DNA of 33,857 bases, from the NCBI GenBank assembly GCA_964542895.1, contig CAZIWT010000020.1, positions 1 through 33,857 on the forward strand, written 5' to 3'. Below the pieces are notes generated by a model. The model was not told where the DNA came from and did not search any database. It saw nothing but the letters and a program-made list of their open reading frames with translations. Every line of letters begins with the position of its first letter. Position 1 is the first letter of the stretch. A program made the position numbers and the translations under genes. Source of the stretch: Zymogenus sp964542895. Its GTDB lineage: Bacteria; Desulfobacterota; Zymogenia; Zymogenales; Zymogenaceae. Below are positions 29,997 to 33,857 of this stretch, piece by piece.

Positions 29997-31754
29997 ATGG
30001 CGAAATTTGACGAAAAAGATCACATAATACTCCTTGACGAGAGGGTGGAGCTTCCCGAGGCGTGCAACTGCATTACCGTGGAAGACGACGACACCGGCCT
30101 CAACGACAACGATTGGCCGTACATCAGGCTGTCGGCCTCAAAGGGCACGCTTCTCTCCAACGGCGTGGATTGGGGCCGGATATACGCCGACGTAAGGCTG
30201 CCCGGCGGCGGGCTGGCCGATGCGGAGTCCCGCAGGGATAAAGTAACCCCCACCGATAAGAGGCTGATAAAAACCAGTTACTGGATTACCGGCCGACCGA
30301 GGGTCTTTGAGGCGGTGGGGGACGAGGAGGGAGACGAGATACCGGTGGAGTCGTGGTCGGAGCGGGAAATTATCACCTCCACAGATATGGAAAGAATCGA
30401 CCATATCGTCACCTATGAGGGGGCGGAGACGGTAAGTTTCTCCATAGACAACCACGGCGACATCTTCCCGGAGGAGGTCCCCGCGATAGGCGGAAAGGCG
30501 AAGGCAAGGCTAACGGCCCGGGCCGGGGGCGGGGGTTACGGAGTCGTCACCGGGACCTTCCAGGGGATGGACGACCAGATCCGCATCACCTTCAGCGACC
30601 CGACGGTGGACAGGATCACGGGGGAATTCGTCCCCGGGAACATAGAGCTGATCGAGACCTCGAAGCTTATCGCCCGAGTCACAGCGCCCGGCGGGAACCC
30701 CGTGGCCGACGGCACGCCGGTGTATTTCTCCATGAAACCCGGTTACGAAAGCTTCGGCGACCTCTCGGCGCCGATGGCCTACACGGAGACCACGGAGATA
30801 GAGTACGAGGAGTGCTGGAGCACCGACGAGATTTCGATATCCACGTACAATCCGATATCGGAGCTCGTATCGATAAAGACGGAGAAGTCGGAGTTTGCGC
30901 GGGACTACGTGGCGGGGGCGACGTTTCTCGACAGGCAGATTACACTGAATCAGGCGTTGCCGAAGGTGGTGACGCGGGTATACGTCACATACAAGAGCGG
31001 CGGGTGCGCTTCCGTGACTTTTGTGCCCGCACAGAAGGGCGAAGCATGGGCGGAGTGCCTCGCCGGAATGGAGGACTGCGCCCCCTCTATCGTCATCGGA
31101 GACCCGTCGAAAACATCGTCAAGGTCGTCTTCGGGCTCCGGCGGGGAGGGCACGGCCGGCGACTGGCATTATAAGGAGATAAAGGGGGCGTTTCTCGGAT
31201 CCGAGACGCAGCCGAGACTGACGGGGAAAATCAACCTGCGCAAGGCGCTGATAGACGACGGGTGCTCCGTGGGGCCGGATAGGGAGCTTGAGGTCAGGGT
31301 CGAGGACGAAAAGAACTGCCAGGTCGATGTCGACAACGACGGAAGCGTAACCTTCTGGGTCAACGGCAAGTCGAAGCTCGTGGAGAAGCCTTACGTGGGG
31401 CCGGACGGCTACATCTGGGGGCAGATATACGTCCAGGGGAAGAAGAAGGGCAAAGACGAGCTTTATCCGGTTCCGAACCACGAGCTTGAAATAATCTGGA
31501 GCAACTACGGCGAAGTTACCGTTCCGAATCTTGAGGAGACGCGGGACTCGACCGGCGACGCAATCTCGCATTTCCAGTACGGGAGGCTGGGCTCGCACAA
31601 GGTAACGGTATCGGCCCCGAACTGGCCAACGCAGGAAGTGACGTTGCCGATAAGCGAGAACGACCTGGCGGACGGCCCCAGCCGCTACAACGAGATATGG
31701 GAAGAGGTAAACTACTATGCCCTGATACTTTTCAGGGTGGTGCCGTTGATATAG
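29997..31754 (+). CDS. Large adhesin-like protein with Ig-like domain
   Basis: The 585-residue protein starts three bases after the glycosyltransferase. Residues about 130-255 include an invasin/intimin-type Big_1 immunoglobulin fold (LIARVTAPGGNPVADGTPVYFSM), used for surface exposure. A Ser/Gly-rich linker (SKTSSRSSSGSGGEGTAG, about 369-386) precedes a second beta domain. Cys residues are present (EACNC, ECW, GGCAS, CLAGMEDC). Ig-like domains are common on tails and capsids as host-surface binders. With the GT and methyltransferase just upstream, this protein is the likeliest acceptor of a glycan, although that is inference. Confidence 0.55.
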   Translation: MAKFDEKDHIILLDERVELPEACNCITVEDDDTGLNDNDWPYIRLSASKGTLLSNGVDWGRIYADVRLPGGGLADAESRRDKVTPTDKRLIKTSYWITGRPRVFEAVGDEEGDEIPVESWSEREIITSTDMERIDHIVTYEGAETVSFSIDNHGDIFPEEVPAIGGKAKARLTARAGGGGYGVVTGTFQGMDDQIRITFSDPTVDRITGEFVPGNIELIETSKLIARVTAPGGNPVADGTPVYFSMKPGYESFGDLSAPMAYTETTEIEYEECWSTDEISISTYNPISELVSIKTEKSEFARDYVAGATFLDRQITLNQALPKVVTRVYVTYKSGGCASVTFVPAQKGEAWAECLAGMEDCAPSIVIGDPSKTSSRSSSGSGGEGTAGDWHYKEIKGAFLGSETQPRLTGKINLRKALIDDGCSVGPDRELEVRVEDEKNCQVDVDNDGSVTFWVNGKSKLVEKPYVGPDGYIWGQIYVQGKKKGKDELYPVPNHELEIIWSNYGEVTVPNLEETRDSTGDAISHFQYGRLGSHKVTVSAPNWPTQEVTLPISENDLADGPSRYNEIWEEVNYYALILFRVVPLI

Positions 31755-31765
31755 GGGTTTTTAGT

Positions 31766-32095
31766 ATGGCAATTTCGGTCAGAGTTATAATCGGGGGCGA
31801 CGGTACGAGGAAGATGGCGACGATAACCGACGCCCTAATACCGGACGAGGAGGTCGCCACACGAAGGGGCCGGGCCGAGCTCTATAAGCAGTGGTATCTC
31901 GGGAAGTGGCGGACGCTCAAGGTCCCGTTCGACATAACATTGGATGAGGGGCAGATCCACGAGATCAACAATCCCCGCGTCGGGATAATATCGAGCGGTG
32001 TGACCCGCAGAGTTACCAACGTCCACGAGTGCGGGGCCGACCGCAGGTCCACCCTCTCGACCGTGGAGATGGAAACGAGCGTGAGGTTCGAGTAA
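31766..32095 (+). CDS. Small tail-region protein, 109 residues
   Basis: ATG 31766 is chosen; the longer frame from 31697 overlaps the preceding gene. The 109-residue basic protein is beta-rich (MAISVRVIIGGDGTRKMATI; RTLKVPFDITLDEGQIH), without a recognised family. It ends at TAA 32093-32095, which shares a base with the next ATG. A minor tail or accessory role is only positional. Confidence 0.45.
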   Translation: MAISVRVIIGGDGTRKMATITDALIPDEEVATRRGRAELYKQWYLGKWRTLKVPFDITLDEGQIHEINNPRVGIISSGVTRRVTNVHECGADRRSTLSTVEMETSVRFE

Positions 32096-32367
32096 TGGCA
32101 AGGGTCGTTAAATCATTCAGGAAGATCGCCCGGCAGGAGATCTACCCGCAGAACGCGGTGGGGTTCGTGACGGCGGTGAGCTCCGACAGACGGACCGTGA
32201 GCGTTGAGCTAAAGTCGGGCAATATTATAACGATACCGATGCCGTCGAACGCCACTATCTATACAGGATATACGGTCGATCTCGTGCGGACGGCGAAGAG
32301 CGGCAGGTGGACGATAACCGGAAGGTCGGCCCACGTTTGGATTCCCTCGACTGTGGTCAGGGGGTAG
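32095..32367 (+). CDS. Small beta-barrel protein, 90 residues
   Basis: ATG 32095 is coupled to the previous stop; the 32029 frame upstream is rejected. The 90-residue protein has an OB-like pattern: VGFVTAVSSDRRTVSVELKS followed by IITIPMPSNATIYTGYTVDL and GRWTITGRS. This layout resembles small tail or baseplate OB domains (gp5-like) or RNA-binding barrels. Its TAG stop overlaps motif pair 4. It is the last gene before the lysis block. Confidence 0.45.
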   Translation: MARVVKSFRKIARQEIYPQNAVGFVTAVSSDRRTVSVELKSGNIITIPMPSNATIYTGYTVDLVRTAKSGRWTITGRSAHVWIPSTVVRG

Positions 32368-32394
32368 TTTGTCAAACTTTAAATCTTGTCAAAT
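32367..32394 (+). promoter_or_regulatory. Paired 11-bp palindrome motif, copy 4
   Basis: GTTTGTCAAAC (32367-32377) and TCTTGTCAAAT (32384-32394) start 17 bp apart with a TTTAAA spacer. The pair starts in the stop codon of the preceding gene and ends 12 bases before the first lysis gene. Confidence 0.72.
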
Positions 32395-32406
32395 TGGAGA
32401 AATGTC

Positions 32407-32664
32407 ATGGCGGAGAAAAATAACGGGAGATGGTGGCTGAAGATCGCCATCCCCATCGTTGCCGGACTGGTAATCAGCGTGATCGGAGGGGGTTTTAAAT
32501 ATGCCATATCCCGCGCCGACAAGAACTCCGAGAAAATAGCCGATCTTCAGAATACGGTAAACGAGAGGTTTGTGTCTAAAGATCGGTACGAACAGGATAT
32601 GGCGTACATAAAAAAGAAGCTCGACTTTTTGATCGAGCTTCAGCTGAAGGAGAAGAACAAATGA
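32407..32664 (+). CDS. Small membrane protein with coiled coil, putative lysis accessory
   Basis: TTGGAGAAATGTC precedes ATG 32407, with GGAG 7 bases away. The 85-residue protein has one N-terminal membrane helix (WLKIAIPIVAGLVISVIGGG) followed by a charged helix (NSEKIADLQNTVNERFVSKD ... IKKKLDFLIELQL) likely to form a coiled coil. Its ATG follows motif pair 4 and its end overlaps the endolysin gene, so it opens the lysis operon. An accessory holin, inner spanin, or XhlA-like partner is possible. Confidence 0.55.
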   Translation: MAEKNNGRWWLKIAIPIVAGLVISVIGGGFKYAISRADKNSEKIADLQNTVNERFVSKDRYEQDMAYIKKKLDFLIELQLKEKNK

Positions 32665-33137
32665 GCGTAATACTGCTTGACCCAGTGAGGTGGCCGCATA
32701 TCGGACTGCACGAGATCGCCTGCGGGTGTAGCTATAGGGGGTGTAAATTTAAGACCAGAGACGAGGTGCTGAACGCCATCGACCCCGGGATACTGGACGT
32801 ATTCGAGGAGATAAGGGAGAAGCTTGGCGGGAAGCCGATCAGGATAAACTCCGCCGTGCGTTGCAAGTGGCATCAAGAGGATGTGGGCAATTCAAAGTGC
32901 TCGCCCCACGTCCCGCGGAAGATCCCGGGCGGAAAAAGATCATACGCCATCGACCTATCCATCGTGGGGCACTTCTCGTCGCCCATGCAGATGCGGGACC
33001 TTATCAGGGACACCTACCCCGACATCCGCATCGGCTGGATGGGATACCAGTCTTTTGTCCATATCGATATGGCCTACAAGCACCCGAACAAGAACTCCGT
33101 GATGAGGCGCAACTGGAGGAGGGGGGCGGAATGGTAA
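32661..33137 (+). CDS. Endolysin, peptidase M15-like (D-Ala-D-Ala carboxypeptidase fold)
   Basis: The gene is coupled by ATGA to the membrane protein before it. The 158-residue protein has the M15A layout: INSAVRCKWH with Arg67, the zinc ligands His83 and Asp98 (SPH...AIDLS), and His134 in the VHID motif. It cleaves peptide cross-links of peptidoglycan, and has no signal peptide, so it needs a holin. Small M15 enzymes without SAR or signal are typical endolysins of phages of Gram-negative hosts. The neighbouring small membrane proteins complete the lysis set. Confidence 0.85.
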   Translation: MSVILLDPVRWPHIGLHEIACGCSYRGCKFKTRDEVLNAIDPGILDVFEEIREKLGGKPIRINSAVRCKWHQEDVGNSKCSPHVPRKIPGGKRSYAIDLSIVGHFSSPMQMRDLIRDTYPDIRIGWMGYQSFVHIDMAYKHPNKNSVMRRNWRRGAEW

Positions 33138-33367
33138 AAAAAAGTCTCGATACCGTGGGCGGCCGGAAGTTCGTCGTCGCAATGGTCGGAATAGTGATCG
33201 CCCTGTCTCTAATTGTCGCCGGCTGGGTCTCCGGTCCCGTGGGGTTGAAGGGGATAGTCACAATAACCATCGCCTACGTAACCGGCAACGTGGCGAATAA
33301 ATTCGTGGGGAGGTTCGCTAATGGGAACTATGAAACGGATAACGATAATCCTCGAATATCTGAATAG
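33131..33367 (+). CDS. Putative holin, two membrane spans
   Basis: ATG 33131 overlaps the endolysin stop. The 78-residue protein has two hydrophobic helices (KFVVAMVGIVIALSLIVAGW, about residues 13-33; GLKGIVTITIAYVTGNVANK, about 38-57), a short loop and a polar tail. Size, topology and position beside the endolysin fit a class II holin that opens the inner membrane. The ending overlaps the spanin-like gene in another frame. Confidence 0.65.
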   Translation: MVKKSLDTVGGRKFVVAMVGIVIALSLIVAGWVSGPVGLKGIVTITIAYVTGNVANKFVGRFANGNYETDNDNPRISE

Positions 33368-33575
33368 GTACAAGCTGGCGATCCTCCTGGGCGTCATTGT
33401 GCTGTTCATGGCCAGCAATATGTGGCTCTCGGTCAGAAACAGCCGGGCCCGCAACGAGGTGGAGGCGGAGGAGCTTATCAAGCAACAGAAGCGGGTCGAG
33501 GAGAATATCGTCCCAAAGATACTTGACAAAAAGACCACCGACGAGCTCGGCGATATCGGCGGTAAGATATGGTAA
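33321..33575 (+). CDS. Putative inner-membrane spanin (Rz-like)
   Basis: GGGGAGG ahead of ATG 33321 supports the start. The 84-residue protein has one membrane span (YKLAILLGVIVLFMASNMWL) and then a Glu/Arg/Lys-rich helical region (ARNEVEAEELIKQQKRVEEN). This is the signature of inner spanins that link to an outer-membrane lipoprotein during lysis of Gram-negative cells. No separate small lipoprotein partner is visible in the remaining bases. Confidence 0.55.
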   Translation: MGTMKRITIILEYLNRYKLAILLGVIVLFMASNMWLSVRNSRARNEVEAEELIKQQKRVEENIVPKILDKKTTDELGDIGGKIW

Positions 33576-33587
33576 TAGGAGAATAAA

Positions 33588-33857
33588 ATGGGATTAAATC
33601 TTTGTGTTGGAGATCCGGCCAGCGGCAAAGAACCACGAGAATGGGATTCAACAAGATATTGTGCGGACCACGACTTTGTGAGATTTCTATCCGCAAACTA
33701 CACCCCCGATGTAAGTTATGATGCTTATGATGGCCGCCCAAATTATTATAGACCGAAAAATCTTGTAGCTTTTCGGCGGGCGATTCAAGAATCGGACCTT
33801 GAGAATAAAGAAAGATTCTTGGAACTGTGGACATTCTGGAACAGGACCCGCGGTGGC
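33588..33857 (+). CDS. Hypothetical protein, cut by the window end
   Basis: TAGGAGAATAAA precedes ATG 33588. The frame stays open for 90 codons to the end of the window (MGLNLCVGDPASGKEPREWD...). It is aromatic and charged, with a notably AT-richer composition than the tail genes. The product is unknown; it may be a late accessory gene following the lysis block. The 3' part is missing. Confidence 0.6.
   Translation, partial: MGLNLCVGDPASGKEPREWDSTRYCADHDFVRFLSANYTPDVSYDAYDGRPNYYRPKNLVAFRRAIQESDLENKERFLELWTFWNRTRGG

Noticed and set aside
28941..30023. Long minus-strand ORF of 360 residues opposite the glycosyltransferase
   Set aside because: It mirrors a well-supported coding gene, has a low-complexity His/Arg/Val-rich composition typical of antisense frames, and shows no ribosome site or recognisable motif.

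Overview
The window is a 33.9-kb piece of a tailed double-stranded DNA phage or prophage with siphovirus architecture. It holds a terminase, portal, protease/scaffold, capsid, one tail tube and no sheath, a frameshifted chaperone pair, a 958-residue tape measure, tail-tip proteins and a lysis block. All convincing genes but one small candidate lie on the + strand, packed with ATGA-type overlaps and using the standard code. Exported M23 and M15 peptidases plus spanin-like membrane proteins suggest a Gram-negative host. I cannot name the host, and I see no tRNA, rRNA, integrase, IS element or CRISPR array.

Layout. 1-4186 is the end of an early/middle region: a RecA-like (Sak4-type) ATPase cut by the window edge, a DNA-methyltransferase C-terminal remnant, a sigma-region-4-like protein, a RuvC-like resolvase, a membrane protein, an exported M23 peptidase and an AT-rich pair of small genes. 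4187-4512 is a control region: a perfect sigma-70 promoter, a leader of about 100 nt with an inverted repeat, and two strong terminators just before the late genes. 4513-12149 is DNA packaging and head (HNH, putative small terminase, TerL, portal, protease/scaffold with a nested scaffold start, capsid). 12203-18927 is connector and tail. 18991-21970 is an unusual cassette: metallophosphoesterase, multi-span membrane protein, exported protein, patatin-like phospholipase and a 35-residue membrane peptide. 21992-32367 holds tail-tip and adhesin-like proteins, interrupted by a SAM methyltransferase and an 860-residue three-domain glycosyltransferase. 32407-33575 is lysis, and a truncated ORF runs off the right end.

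How it may work together. The promoter, short leader, terminator and late-operon arrangement, with further terminators inside the late operon, resembles lambdoid pR'-tR' control and implies processive antitermination or new internal promoters. Four copies of a paired 11-bp palindrome (GTTTGTCAAAC, two copies exactly 17 bp apart) sit at the junctions 14760, 20007, 21954 and 32367. They divide the late region into chaperone-to-phosphoesterase, phospholipase cassette, tail tip plus glycosylation, and lysis. This motif system, together with the phospholipase and glycosylation cargo, is the best candidate for something undescribed.
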